From positions 1-40,935 of the forward strand of contig NZ_BCQI01000027.1 of assembly GCF_001544355.1 (NCBI RefSeq): a stretch of 40,935 nt of DNA, given 5' to 3'. Position 1 is the first letter of the stretch; every line of letters begins with the position of its first letter. This document shows, in pieces, positions 16,773 to 25,911 of the stretch. The notes under the pieces were generated by a model. The model did no database searches. It was given only the letters and a program-made list of their open reading frames with translations, and was not told the origin of the DNA. The position numbers and the translations under genes were made by a program. This stretch comes from Alicyclobacillus acidiphilus NBRC 100859. GTDB lineage: Bacteria > Bacillota > Bacilli > Alicyclobacillales > Alicyclobacillaceae.

Positions 16773-17073
16773 GGTAACCTCACCTCACGGTGCGCACTAG
16801 GATTGCAGTACATCGAATCGATCCTTGCCTTAGGGTCTATATACTGTTATTCTACAAAGAAAGACACTTTCCTCCCGTCTGATAAAAGTTTGTCCGGTTT
16901 TCTCCGCAGTCCAATATCAGGTTGCTGTGGAAACATACATCCGGTACGAGTCAAGACAAAACTTAGTATCGACGCATCTAGTCAAATTTATCCTCTTCAA
17001 TGTCCCGCAATCCAGTGTATGGTTTGACAAATCCACTTATGTGTGAATCGTGATTAACTGCTTACCTGCATGC
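16773..17073. other. intergenic region upstream of dnaG
   Basis: About 300 bases separate dnaG from recO, where Bacillus has glyQ, glyS and yqfL. No gene is supported here. It holds the dnaG ribosome-binding site and the sigma-H-like promoter listed separately. It is notably AT-richer than its neighbours. Confidence 0.5.
16849..16873 (-). promoter_or_regulatory. sigma-H-like promoter upstream of dnaG-rpoD
   Basis: On the minus strand AGGAAAG (16873-16867) and GTAGAAT (16855-16849) are 11 bases apart. This fits the sigma-H pattern RnAGGAwww, 11-12 bases, RnnGAAT, with one mismatch. It lies about 75 bases before dnaG. B. subtilis also has a sigma-H promoter for its sigA operon. Confidence 0.45.
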
Positions 17074-17856
17074 TTACCTTGAGGGATTTTCGTTATCCGC
17101 ATCGAATACGCGGGCGATCTCGTCAAGCACCGCACGCGATTTCAAGTATAACCCAGCGAATTCCGTTAGTTGATAGAAGAGAATTCGATCCATGGCTTTC
17201 TTCGTCTGCACGGAAATTGCCACCTGCCCGAGCTGCTCAAAATTGGTGCGCTCCAAGACGGCCAGAATGGCTCCGCAGCGATCAGGCACTTGAAATGTAT
17301 ACGAAGCTTCTTGGGGAGAAAAACAACCGGAGCAAAGCAACCCGCCTTCGCGGATATGGTAACGGACAATCGGTGAGAGATCCCTGCCGCAGCGAACGCA
17401 CTCGGTCCACGTCGGACTGACGCCAAGCCAGCGGCACACTTTGGTTTCAAACATTCTTGCGAGGATGGACGTATCGTGCTGACCAGCTTCCAGTTGATCC
17501 AGCAACGCGGCGAATTGGCGGAAGGCCGACGCGGGCGCGTTCGGCCGTTCCGGCACCGCGTGGGATACGAGTTCACAAAAGTAGGCGGCATAGGCGGCCG
17601 CCTCCAAGTCCTCGTGAAGGCGGCGGCGACTTGCCGTACGTTCAACTTGTTGAACCGTTCCCATCCCCTTGCCTTGATAAAGAAAATAAGTTCCTTGCGC
17701 ACAGACTTGAGCTCCGGCAGATAGACGACTTTGCGGCTTCATTGCCCCCTTTGCCATCGCGCTGGTCAGACCAAGCGGTGTCAGAAGGGTCAGTATCGCG
17801 TTCGATTCCCCGTATCGAACCGTTTTGACGACGATCGCTTCGGTGTTGTAGAGCAC
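17074..17856 (-). CDS. recO: DNA repair protein RecO
   Basis: RecO, with RecF and RecR, loads RecA onto single-stranded DNA coated with SSB during recombinational repair. From GTG at 17856 the protein is 260 aa, close to the family norm. The N-terminal OB fold starts EAIVVKTVRYGESNAILTLLTPLG. A zinc site is visible (CVRCGRDLSP, then LLCSGCF, about residues 150-180), and the C-terminal helical domain follows. An in-frame GTG at 17889 would overlap yqzL but has no ribosome-binding site. It follows yqzL and era, the same order as in Bacillus minus cdd. Confidence 0.95.
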   Translation of the reverse strand: MLYNTEAIVVKTVRYGESNAILTLLTPLGLTSAMAKGAMKPQSRLSAGAQVCAQGTYFLYQGKGMGTVQQVERTASRRRLHEDLEAAAYAAYFCELVSHAVPERPNAPASAFRQFAALLDQLEAGQHDTSILARMFETKVCRWLGVSPTWTECVRCGRDLSPIVRYHIREGGLLCSGCFSPQEASYTFQVPDRCGAILAVLERTNFEQLGQVAISVQTKKAMDRILFYQLTEFAGLYLKSRAVLDEIARVFDADNENPSR

Positions 17857-17885
17857 CGTCTCCCAACTCCATTCAACCAGCCGCG

Positions 17886-18041
17886 TCACGATGGAGGCAA
17901 CTCGGATTCATCCACATAACCGACATCTGCAGCGAGACCTTCCTCATTGGTTTCGGAGTCCGTTTGCTCAAAAGCACGATAAAGTAGATATGCGTCAATG
18001 TCGCCGGTGAGCTCGAACATTTGCCACGTGATGTCACGCAA
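17886..18041 (-). CDS. yqzL: YqzL-like small protein
   Basis: This 51 aa gene starts at TTG 18041, with AAAGGAG 9 bases upstream. The N-terminal half reads ITWQMFELTGDIDAYLLYRAFE, the pattern of YqzL (tryptophan and phenylalanine near the start, a GD/N-V/I-D-A/T-YLL motif). The rest is acidic and ends ELPPS. The position between era and recO is the same as in B. subtilis. Its function is unknown. Confidence 0.82.
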   Translation of the reverse strand: MRDITWQMFELTGDIDAYLLYRAFEQTDSETNEEGLAADVGYVDESELPPS

Positions 18042-18140
18042 CGGGATCGTCTCCTTTCAAGCTCTCTTGGCTACATTCCCGTACGGGCTTAGTTTTCCGC
18101 ACCCGCGGCACCCTATACCTGCTTTCGTCTCGTCCTTGGC

Positions 18141-19034
18141 TCAGGATTCCTCGTGAAATCCGAACTGGCGCAAGAGCGACGGACGATTCCGCCAGTCTCG
18201 TTTCACCTTGACCCACAACTCCAGATACATCCGATTGCCAAGCAGCGCCTCCAACTCTCGCCGCGCCAACTCGCCGACGCGCTTCAACATCTGTCCCTGC
18301 TTGCCAATCAGAATGCCTTTCTGGCTGTCGCGCTCCGTATAGATGGTCGCATTGACGTACACGGTGTCGGATGCTCGACGTTCCATACTCTCGATCTCGA
18401 CCATAACCGAATGAGGAATCTCCTCGTGCGTAAACTGAAGAACTTTCTCGCGAATGATCTCGGAAATGATGAAGCTCTCGGGATAATCGGTCACCATGTC
18501 ATCCGGATAGTACTTGGGTCCGTCCGGCAGCCGTTCTTCGATCAAGGCGGCCAACAGATCCGTTTGATCTTCGCGAAGCGCCGAGATCGGTATGTAGTCG
18601 TCAAACTCATACAGCTTTTGGTATGACGCGATCCGTTCGAGCAACCGCTCCTTCTCGACGGCGTCCACCTTGTTGATCACAAGGAATACAGGTGTTCTGA
18701 CCGATTCCAAGTGCTTGATGATCTGGCGTTCCGTTTCATGGCTAGGCGCGGTGGCGTCGACAACCAGCAGAATCAAGTCGACTTCGCTGAGCGTTTGCAT
18801 CGCCACGTCGACCATATATTCGCCAAGCCTGTGGTGGGGCGTATGAATTCCTGGCGTATCGATGAAGATGGTTTGCGCCTCTGATGTCGTTCGAACGCCA
18901 CGAATACGATTTCGCGTCGTTTGCGGCCGATTGGACATGATGGCGATCTTCTGGCCGATCATCGCATTCAACAACGTCGACTTGCCGACGTTTGGCCGTC
19001 CGATGATGGCCACAAATCCAGATTTAAAACTCAT
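18141..19034 (-). CDS. era: GTPase Era, 30S ribosome assembly
   Basis: Era binds the 3' end of 16S rRNA and checks late assembly of the small subunit. The 297 aa protein has the G-domain motifs GRPNVGKS (G1), DTPGIH (G3) and NKVD (G4). A C-terminal KH domain follows, containing ILIGKQGQMLKRVGELARRELE and ending near FGFHEES. The start is ATG at 19034, with GGAGG 6 bases upstream; the frame upstream belongs to the dgkA end. It overlaps dgkA by 11 bases, suggesting coupled translation. Confidence 0.97.
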   Translation of the reverse strand: MSFKSGFVAIIGRPNVGKSTLLNAMIGQKIAIMSNRPQTTRNRIRGVRTTSEAQTIFIDTPGIHTPHHRLGEYMVDVAMQTLSEVDLILLVVDATAPSHETERQIIKHLESVRTPVFLVINKVDAVEKERLLERIASYQKLYEFDDYIPISALREDQTDLLAALIEERLPDGPKYYPDDMVTDYPESFIISEIIREKVLQFTHEEIPHSVMVEIESMERRASDTVYVNATIYTERDSQKGILIGKQGQMLKRVGELARRELEALLGNRMYLELWVKVKRDWRNRPSLLRQFGFHEES

Positions 19035-19557
19035 GTGTATCCTCCATTCGCCTGCGCTTGATGACCGTCTCGGCGCGGTACGGCCAACAGCGAAATGTCC
19101 AGATGACGGCAAGTGCCGCGAGAACCATCACAGCACCGGGCATGTGACGTCTGGACAGAAGCCAGAAGTGCCACGGCCAAACCTGCGTTAACAGCCAGCA
19201 GGCGACACACAGGGCCCCAATTGAAATCATGGTGACGGCGCCGGACGCGACATCCTTGGCGGCGCCAGCGACGACGTGATAGCGCCAATTGGAGGCCACA
19301 TCGACCGTCAACTCGATGGCCGTGTTGAACAACTCGGCCGCGAAGACACACATCGAGACAAAGAGCGTCACGGTGACTTCCGTCAGCGTCGGCCGCAAAA
19401 CCAATTCGACAATCGCCAACGCGGTGAACAGCCAGACGTCACGCTTTAAGTTGGTCTCCGTGTGAAACGCATAGACGATGCCTTTTGCACTATACGACAC
19501 TGCCGCCCGAAAAGGTTCTTCCGCCTGTTGCTCGATCTTCGGTTCATCCACATTCAC
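19024..19557 (-). CDS. dgkA: diacylglycerol/undecaprenol kinase family protein
   Basis: This membrane kinase phosphorylates undecaprenol (in Gram-positives) or diacylglycerol. The 177 aa protein carries the family signature AAELFNTAIELTVDVAS followed by H-VVAGAAKDVASGAV, where the Glu, Asp and Lys residues form the active site. Membrane segments lie at about residues 43-60, 65-90 and 115-137. A fourth hydrophobic segment (about 143-160) makes it longer than the usual 120-130 aa. The start is GTG at 19557. It sits between ybeY and era, as in Bacillus. Confidence 0.92.
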   Translation of the reverse strand: MNVDEPKIEQQAEEPFRAAVSYSAKGIVYAFHTETNLKRDVWLFTALAIVELVLRPTLTEVTVTLFVSMCVFAAELFNTAIELTVDVASNWRYHVVAGAAKDVASGAVTMISIGALCVACWLLTQVWPWHFWLLSRRHMPGAVMVLAALAVIWTFRCWPYRAETVIKRRRMEDTHEF

Positions 19558-19633
19558 GTGCGTCGCCCCACTTACATCGCCGACCGTCCGTTGGCTGTTG
19601 GCGCCTTTGGTGAACGCCTCATTGCTGAACGAT

Positions 19634-20110
19634 TTACCTCACAAGCCCGATTTGCTTCAAAATCTCTTCTTGGTGTCCGAACATGACCCGTTCGTCTTCT
19701 TCGGTTTCGTGATCGAACCCGTTCAAGTGAAGAAAGCCGTGGACCAAGAGGAAGGCCAATTCGCGTTCGGCCGAATGTCCATAGGCTTCCGCTTGCCGCA
19801 GCGCTGTATCCACACTGACCACGATATCGCCAAGGACAGGCAGTTCATCGTCCACTTCCGGAAACTCGTCCCCCTCTTGCATGGCGAACGAGAGAACGTC
19901 CGTTGGCCGATCCACCTTGCGATACGTCCGATTTAACTCGTGAATCGCCTCGTCGTTGACGAACACAACCGAGACCTCTCCGGCGATTTCCAAGTAATCT
20001 GCAGCAGCCTGCAACACACGCGCCGAAAATTTGTCCGGTTCTTGATTGGACCCAGACAACGGCCAATCAACCTCGCATTCAACATCCACCGACAATGGAA
20101 CGCCAGCCAT
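19634..20110 (-). CDS. ybeY: rRNA maturation endoribonuclease YbeY
   Basis: YbeY is a zinc-dependent endoribonuclease in 16S rRNA 3'-end maturation and ribosome quality control. The 158 aa length is typical. The zinc-binding motif HGFLHLNGFDH is present with three His, preceded by the conserved TDVLSF block and GDIVVS. The start is ATG at 20110, touching the pgpH stop (TAG then ATG), so its translation should be coupled to pgpH. Confidence 0.96.
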   Translation of the reverse strand: MAGVPLSVDVECEVDWPLSGSNQEPDKFSARVLQAAADYLEIAGEVSVVFVNDEAIHELNRTYRKVDRPTDVLSFAMQEGDEFPEVDDELPVLGDIVVSVDTALRQAEAYGHSAERELAFLLVHGFLHLNGFDHETEEDERVMFGHQEEILKQIGLVR

Positions 20111-22234
20111 CTACTTCGCCACTTCCTTCCGGAGTTTCTCGATATCGGGATACTCGATGCGCGAATGGTAGATGCCCTTGAGGGTCTTCATGAAAGCGCC
20201 GACCATCGCGTCCAAGTCTTGCAGCGTGAGATCGCATTCGTCCAATTGCCCATCCTGGAGCCTGTCCCGCACAATCTTTCGAATAACCCCTTCAACACGG
20301 TTCGGTGTCGGCCTCGACATGCTTCGAACCGCGGCTTCCACAGCGTCGCAAATCATGATTATCGCGCACTCCCGGGTCTTTGGCTTGGGCCCAGGATAGC
20401 GGAAATCGTCCGCTTTGACCGTACCGTTCTTGTCCTGCTCTTTCGCCTTGTTTAAAAAATACCACAAGATTGTCGTGCCGTGATGAGTCGCGCAAATGTC
20501 TTGAATCGGCTTCGGGAGCCCTGCCTGGCGCTGCATCTCAAGACCGTCGCTGACGTGCGACGTGATGATCAGGTGGCTAAGCGACGGCGCGATCTTCTCA
20601 TGCGGGTTTTGCTTCGTCATCTGATTCTCGACAAAAAACATCGGCCGCTTCGTCTTACCGACATCGTGATAGTACGCGCCGACGCGGCAAAGGAGCGGAT
20701 CGGCTCCGACGATCTCGGCCGCCGCCTCAGCCAAGTTTCCCACAATCAGGCTGTGGTGGTACGTCCCCGGGGCCTCCAGCAGCACCTTTCGCAACAGGGG
20801 GTTGTTCGGGTTCGACAACTCCAGCAACCGAATGGGCGTCAGTAAAGCGAACGCACTTTCAAAGAACGGCAGTACGCCCATTGCCAGGATCGCCGCGAAA
20901 ATCCCGTTCAGCGCCGCCAGCCCAACGTGCAGGGAGAATGAATGAAGATCCTGCACGTGGCTCGTCTGCAGGAGATACAACGCGACGACGGAGGCCATGT
21001 TCATCAGCGAGACGAAAAATCCGGCCCGCATGAATGTGCCCCTGCTCGTCACGCGCGCCACGCTGTACGAACCCACCAGCGAACCCACGAAGCCGTAGAA
21101 CACGAAATTGTAATCGAAATTCAGCGCCGCGCCGAGCAAAAATGAAAAATAGAACGAAGCGACGACGGCGAGCGAAGAATCCATCATCACCGTGATCAGC
21201 ATCGCGCCCAGCGAGATCGGCAGCAAATACGCGATGGACGCGGGACCGCCAGCCGAGACGATCCACTTCGTCAACGCAATCAACAGGGCCATCAACACAA
21301 AGACCAGGCCGAGGATCGACAACAACAAATTGTCCAGGCGCCGCCGCGGGGCCCGCCGTTCCACGTAGGCCGCCAACAGGCCGATGGACAGCGCGATAAA
21401 CGCGGCAAATCCGACAGCGACACCGAAATTGGGATACGTCGAATAAAGTCCAACATCGCGCAGCTTGCTGATGACGTCCTTGGTCACGATGCCATTCTTC
21501 GAGACGATGATATCTCCTTGATGGATCAACACAGGAGGCACAGTGGCCGCAACCTGTTGGCGGGCTTCCTGGGTCTCCTTCGGCTTGTAGACCATATTCG
21601 GTTTCAGAACGCTGACAGCGATGTTCTGGACGATCAGTTCAGAGACGTGATCGAGCGAAAGATTCAGGTTCAAGATTTGACGGTCGACTAGCAGCGTAGC
21701 CTGCTGCATCGATTCCTGGTAAAACGGCGCCGCGAGAATCTCCTCGACAACCTTTTCCGTATCTCGCTGCAACGTCGAAATTTGCTCTGGCGTCTTGCCG
21801 AGCAGTTCCGTCAGCGTGGCTTGCGACACGCCTTTCGGCGCAACGGCCAACAGCTTGGCCAGCTTCTGATTCTGGGACAACGATTTATCCGAGACCACCT
21901 GCGCGGCGGTCGAGAACAGACTGTCCACCGAATTCACGGCGTCCGTCTGGACTTTGGTCGATTGTTCGTACTGCTTCGGAACCTTGTCTTCAGCAGCCTT
22001 CTTGGCGGCGGCTGTCGCCGCCGTGTCGACGGTCGTCACTGGGGAGATGATGGTGCTGGGACTGGTCTCGCCGATGGCAAAATGATAGCGCGCCGGCAGG
22101 ACACTGCCAACCAAAATGACAAACATCAAAACCCCAAGCCCGAGATAAATGGAAATCCGAATACGGCGATTCTCGCGAAACCGGGAGTCGTCGAGAAACT
22201 GCCGGATGGCTTGTCCCCATCTCGCTACAACCAT
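20111..22234 (-). CDS. 7TM-HD family phosphohydrolase (PgpH/YqfF)
   Basis: Members of this family degrade cyclic di-AMP. The 707 aa protein has an N-terminal membrane segment and then an extracytoplasmic 7TMR-HDED sensor domain (about residues 50-260). Seven membrane segments follow (about 270-470), and then a cytosolic HD domain (about 480-690). That domain includes GTYHHSLIVGNLAE and AYYHDVGK, the metal-binding HD pair. The start is ATG at 22234 with AAAGGGTG 8 bases upstream. It lies between phoH and ybeY, the conserved order. Confidence 0.95.
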   Translation of the reverse strand: MVVARWGQAIRQFLDDSRFRENRRIRISIYLGLGVLMFVILVGSVLPARYHFAIGETSPSTIISPVTTVDTAATAAAKKAAEDKVPKQYEQSTKVQTDAVNSVDSLFSTAAQVVSDKSLSQNQKLAKLLAVAPKGVSQATLTELLGKTPEQISTLQRDTEKVVEEILAAPFYQESMQQATLLVDRQILNLNLSLDHVSELIVQNIAVSVLKPNMVYKPKETQEARQQVAATVPPVLIHQGDIIVSKNGIVTKDVISKLRDVGLYSTYPNFGVAVGFAAFIALSIGLLAAYVERRAPRRRLDNLLLSILGLVFVLMALLIALTKWIVSAGGPASIAYLLPISLGAMLITVMMDSSLAVVASFYFSFLLGAALNFDYNFVFYGFVGSLVGSYSVARVTSRGTFMRAGFFVSLMNMASVVALYLLQTSHVQDLHSFSLHVGLAALNGIFAAILAMGVLPFFESAFALLTPIRLLELSNPNNPLLRKVLLEAPGTYHHSLIVGNLAEAAAEIVGADPLLCRVGAYYHDVGKTKRPMFFVENQMTKQNPHEKIAPSLSHLIITSHVSDGLEMQRQAGLPKPIQDICATHHGTTILWYFLNKAKEQDKNGTVKADDFRYPGPKPKTRECAIIMICDAVEAAVRSMSRPTPNRVEGVIRKIVRDRLQDGQLDECDLTLQDLDAMVGAFMKTLKGIYHSRIEYPDIEKLRKEVAK

Positions 22235-22321
22235 GGTGTTCGCACCCTTTGCTCAATCATATGTAACCATTCGTGCGCAACTGGGCCGCGCTGCCGCGGG
22301 GCGTCCGTGGACCAACCAGTG

Positions 22322-23311
22322 TCAACCATTCAACGCACCCACGGACGCCTCGGCTTCGCTGTAGGCGTCGATGATCTTTTGTACCAGGTGGTGCCGTACC
22401 ACATCGCTCGCCGAAAACAGATGAAACGCGATCCCGTCGACATCACGAAGGACTTTTCGAGCATGGACAAGACCCGACTGCTTTCCAACGGGAAGATCAA
22501 TTTGCGTGACATCGCCCGTGATGACCATTTTCGAATGGAATCCCAACCGGGTCAGAAACATCTTCATTTGCTCAGCCGTCGCATTCTGCGCTTCGTCCAG
22601 AATGACAAACGAGTCATCCAGGGTTCGTCCGCGCATGTATGCCAACGGCGCGATCTCGATGTTGCCGCGTTCCAGCGCGCGCTGCACCTGCTCAAGCCCG
22701 TAGATATCGTGCAAGGCGTCGTACAGCGGCCGCAAGTATGGATCGACCTTTTCCTGCAAGTCGCCTGGCAAAAAGCCGAGCTTCTCGCCCGCTTCGACAG
22801 CTGGTCGCGTCAACACAATCCGCTTGACCTCGCCGCGCTTCAACGCCATGACGGCCATGGCGACCGCGAGATACGTCTTGCCCGTACCAGCAGGTCCCAC
22901 GCCAAACACGATGTCGTTTTTGACGATAGCGTCGATGTATTTGCGTTGCCCGAGCGTCTTGACCCGGATGGCTTTCCCTTTGTACGTCACGCCGATCTCG
23001 GTCGTGTACACGTCGACAACGCTCGCCAAGTCATCCTCCTTGGCCAATGCGATCATGTATCGATAGTCTCCGTCGTTCAGTTGTATGCCATGGCGAACCA
23101 GTGTGGTGACCGTACTGCAAATGGCTTGCATTCGTTCGACATCCACTTCATCGCCAGTGAATACGACTTCCGTACCACGCATACCAACCTTTGCCGAAAA
23201 CGACTGGCCTAAAAGATGAAGCAACAAATCGTTTGGTCCAAGCACCTTCACCGCTTCGTCATTCGTGGCAAAGACCCACTTGCGCGACAACGTTTGTTCT
23301 GTCAACCACAA
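22322..23311 (-). CDS. phoH: PhoH-like ATPase
   Basis: This is a P-loop ATPase of the PhoH family, thought to act in RNA metabolism; its precise substrate is unknown. Walker A is GPAGTGKT and Walker B is FVILDEAQNAT. A KH-like N-terminal region precedes them. The start is uncertain: three TTG codons (23323, 23311, 23305) lie near a GGGAG motif. 23311 is used here because its spacing of 5 bases is best, giving about 329 aa. It is just downstream of yqfD, with a gap of about 18 bases. Confidence 0.95.
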   Translation of the reverse strand: MWLTEQTLSRKWVFATNDEAVKVLGPNDLLLHLLGQSFSAKVGMRGTEVVFTGDEVDVERMQAICSTVTTLVRHGIQLNDGDYRYMIALAKEDDLASVVDVYTTEIGVTYKGKAIRVKTLGQRKYIDAIVKNDIVFGVGPAGTGKTYLAVAMAVMALKRGEVKRIVLTRPAVEAGEKLGFLPGDLQEKVDPYLRPLYDALHDIYGLEQVQRALERGNIEIAPLAYMRGRTLDDSFVILDEAQNATAEQMKMFLTRLGFHSKMVITGDVTQIDLPVGKQSGLVHARKVLRDVDGIAFHLFSASDVVRHHLVQKIIDAYSEAEASVGALNG

Positions 23312-23329
23312 ACCATCTCCCAAGTCTCA

Positions 23330-24553
23330 TCACGTGCCAGCAGTACTTGCCTGTCCCTGCGATTTCGGTTGTACGTTATAGGGTATGGCCGCAGGGGCTC
23401 CGATGTCCTGTTCGACTCGGGTCAGCACTGTCTCGTATAGAGTACCATGCTGAACTCTCTCATGTAAAACAGATTGTCCCAAAACTTTACAATCTCCACC
23501 TGCTTGCGTGCGAACGTCGTTGATCGCCGCCTGTAAGGCCGTTTGTTTCGCGTCCGCGATCGACTTCTGCTCAGCCGACGGCGTCGCCTCAAACAGGTTC
23601 ACATGCTGCCATTGCACAGGAAGCAAAAAGTCTCCGATGCGCCAAGATGTCCCCTGATCCCGTTCGTAGTATGCTTGAAAGTGCGGTTCTTTCCATCCCC
23701 ACACACGCAAGCGCAGCGGCCCGATGTACAAATAGTCGCGTGAAACACGCTCTCCGGTCAACCCTTGCGAATTGACCTGCAGCGGAACGCTGACCTGGGA
23801 TGTGTACCAGACTTCCGCAAGCACTTTGCCACTTGCTGGAACAGGCTTTTCGCCGTCCGACAAGATGCCGGAGATGATCACCTGGCCCGGTCTCACATAT
23901 TGATTGGGCTTGACCAGCACGCGTCCCCGCGTCGCCGCCACAGTGCGAATCACCGCCGGGCGCGTGGCGATAATGTTGTGCGGCGTTTCGTTCACCGTCT
24001 TCGTGCCCGCGATTTTCGGCACGGCTTGGATGGTCGTGACCGATCCGGTGGTCGTCACCCCCACCCACACAAAGTCGGTCGCCTCTTTTAAAATTTTGTC
24101 CGCGAGCACGGCTGGCTCCGGCAACCGGCTCTTCAGTTGTCCCACATACACCCCGCTGTCGACCGCCGCCGCGCGAAGCTGAGTGATTCCTTCTTCGTCT
24201 TCCGGACCGCTGATGTCAACGCGCCAAATGACGGAAGACATGAAATAAATGACGCAGACGAAGGCGACTGCGCCTACGGCGAATAGTTTCCTCTGCCACA
24301 AGCGGCGTCCCCAGAACGGAGCGCCATGTCTCGCTTCGATGTGAAAACGAACGCCGTATTTGCGGCATACCGAATAAACCGTGTCGAAGGAACGCAGAGA
24401 GACCGTACACCGCGCGGTTCTTCCTCGCACCCGCACATGCCGAAGCGTCACGCCCGATTGATGCAGCTCCGCCAGACAAGGACTGACCGCGTCACCCCGA
24501 AGATGCAGTGTCAGCGAACCATGGAGGGCGAATTCGAAAGGCGTCTCCGTCAT
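23330..24553 (-). CDS. yqfD: sporulation protein YqfD
   Basis: YqfD is needed for efficient sporulation, expressed in the mother cell in B. subtilis. The 407 aa protein has a cytosolic N-terminal domain (about residues 1-85), one membrane segment (about 88-108) and a large extracytoplasmic region. It contains the conserved VRPGQVIISGILSDGEKP block. It overlaps yqfC by 4 bases (ATGA), showing an operon. The start is ATG at 24553. Its exact biochemical role is unknown. Confidence 0.93.
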   Translation of the reverse strand: MTETPFEFALHGSLTLHLRGDAVSPCLAELHQSGVTLRHVRVRGRTARCTVSLRSFDTVYSVCRKYGVRFHIEARHGAPFWGRRLWQRKLFAVGAVAFVCVIYFMSSVIWRVDISGPEDEEGITQLRAAAVDSGVYVGQLKSRLPEPAVLADKILKEATDFVWVGVTTTGSVTTIQAVPKIAGTKTVNETPHNIIATRPAVIRTVAATRGRVLVKPNQYVRPGQVIISGILSDGEKPVPASGKVLAEVWYTSQVSVPLQVNSQGLTGERVSRDYLYIGPLRLRVWGWKEPHFQAYYERDQGTSWRIGDFLLPVQWQHVNLFEATPSAEQKSIADAKQTALQAAINDVRTQAGGDCKVLGQSVLHERVQHGTLYETVLTRVEQDIGAPAAIPYNVQPKSQGQASTAGT

Positions 24554-24846
24554 GTCCTCACCTGCTTGCTCGGCGCGTAGTCCATGCTGATGACCGCGCC
24601 CTCGACGTGGACTTCCCGTTCCGTGATGAGCGTCACCTCAAAATCATGTCCACGCAGAGATAAAGTTTGATCGCCCAAATCAAGGACAATCGACTCCGAA
24701 TCGACCCCAATCAGTCCCTTCGCGCCCTCGACAATGACGTGCGCGGCGCCAACGCACGTGACGCGCGGCACGTCCAACAGCGCGTCCGGCGGCAGATTCA
24801 GCAACTCGGTGGCACGTTTACGAATCCGCGTCTTCCATCCTGACAT
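24550..24846 (-). CDS. yqfC: sporulation protein YqfC
   Basis: This is a 98 aa partner of YqfD with no known enzymatic role. The sequence starts MSGWKTRIRKRATELLNLPPDALLDVPRVT and has the YqfC-type beta-rich core with a repeated GHDF-VTLI strand. The start is ATG at 24846 (GGAGG 7 bases upstream) rather than the GTG two codons earlier. It overlaps yqfD by 4 bases. A gap of about 290 bases separates it from yqeY, so it has its own transcript, probably sporulation-specific. Confidence 0.92.
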   Translation of the reverse strand: MSGWKTRIRKRATELLNLPPDALLDVPRVTCVGAAHVIVEGAKGLIGVDSESIVLDLGDQTLSLRGHDFEVTLITEREVHVEGAVISMDYAPSKQVRT

Positions 24847-25061
24847 GGCCACTCCTCCCCCTCCTGCATTCGTATGAGCGAAAGGGACGGGCTAGTACCC
24901 CAATTGCTTGCCACGCTGCACGGAGAGCCGAGAGGGCAACTGGACGGCGTAGGGGCAGCATGGAGTGTGAGGTCAGCGTTGACGGCGCGATGGTAGCATG
25001 GAAATGGAGGGCGGACCAGGAGCGGCACATGGGCGTCTTGGGCCGCCTTTCGGCCGACTTC

Positions 25062-25108
25062 AAAAAGGGCCGCCCCTGCGTCATCGTGAATGACGACTGG
25101 GACAGCCC
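25062..25108 (-). terminator. strong intrinsic terminator of rpsU-yqeY
   Basis: The minus-strand stem pairs GGGCTGTCCC with GGGGCGGCCC (all positions pair, with two G-T) and continues inward with CGTCAT/ATGACG, followed by TTTTT. It begins about 28 bases past the yqeY stop. The region 24853-25061 beyond it holds no gene I can support. Confidence 0.85.
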
Positions 25109-25135
25109 CTGCTTTGTTCGATCTGCGGCTTACAC

Positions 25136-25579
25136 CTATGACAACAGCGATTGCACCGTTTGTTGCACAGCTCGGCCATCGGCTCGCACGCGAACGAGCG
25201 GCATCAATTCGGCCATGACCTTACCCATGTCGGCTTTGGATGTCGCGCCGACGCGGTTGACCACTTCCTGTGCCAAGTTGCGCAACTCGTCTTCGCTCAG
25301 CGGTTCGGGTAAGTATGACTCGAGTACCGCGATTTCTTCGATTACAGCATCTGCCAAATCCGTACGATTAGCATCCTGGAACGCTTGGAGGGAATCTTTG
25401 CGTTGCTTGAGTTCCTTTTGAATGACACCCATCACATCGTCATCCGAAAGGGGATGCCCAAGTTCGATTTCTCGATTCTTGGTGGCGGACTTGACCATTC
25501 GGATCACGGAAAGTTTTACCTTATCCTTGTCCTTCATGGCTTGCTTCAAATCATCGTTCAGACGTTGAAGTAAATCCAC
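25136..25579 (-). CDS. yqeY: GatB/YqeY domain protein
   Basis: This 147 aa protein is all helical and related to the tRNA-binding tail domain of GatB, suggesting a role with tRNA, though the function is unproven. It starts LLQRLNDDLKQAMKDKDKVKLSVIRM and has the conserved YLPEPLSEDEL and GATSKADMGKVM blocks. The start is GTG at 25579 with GGAGG 7 bases upstream. It follows rpsU closely and shares its terminator. Confidence 0.95.
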   Translation of the reverse strand: MDLLQRLNDDLKQAMKDKDKVKLSVIRMVKSATKNREIELGHPLSDDDVMGVIQKELKQRKDSLQAFQDANRTDLADAVIEEIAVLESYLPEPLSEDELRNLAQEVVNRVGATSKADMGKVMAELMPLVRVRADGRAVQQTVQSLLS

Positions 25580-25602
25580 GAAACGTCCTCCTGCATCACG
25601 CT

Positions 25603-25785
25603 TTAGAATCCCTTGCGCTTATTCTTCCGAGCAGCCTCTGCCTTCTTCTTGCGAGCAACACTCGGCTTCTCGTAGTGCGCGCGTTTGCGAGCTTCCGCCA
25701 AAACGCCGTCGCGAGCGGTTGCCTTCTTGAAACGGCGAAGCGCACTATCCAACGACTCATTTTTGCGTAGACGAATTTCAGACAT
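25603..25785 (-). CDS. rpsU: 30S ribosomal protein S21
   Basis: The 60 aa product matches S21: [21 protein letters not shown], then [19 protein letters not shown], and a Lys/Arg-rich tail. It belongs to the small ribosomal subunit near the 3' end of 16S rRNA. The start is ATG at 25785, with GGGAGG 7 bases upstream. rpsU-yqeY is a conserved pair. Confidence 0.97.
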   Translation of the reverse strand: MSEIRLRKNESLDSALRRFKKATARDGVLAEARKRAHYEKPSVARKKKAEAARKNKRKGF

Positions 25786-25911
25786 CGAATTCCCTCCCTC
25801 CAGTGATGCATCAACAGACGTATTATAGTACAGCGAAAAAAAGCTAGTCAAACCTAAGCATGGTCATCCGCACATCCGCATACGGTTGTCCTAGGATGGG
25901 AGGCGTTTCGT

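Noticed and set aside
21782-23212. Long plus-strand frame (476 aa) over pgpH and phoH
   Set aside because: It spans two well-supported minus-strand genes and has no domain of its own.
24960-25421. 153 aa plus-strand frame over the yqeY terminator
   Set aside because: It crosses a strong terminator and the antisense of yqeY.
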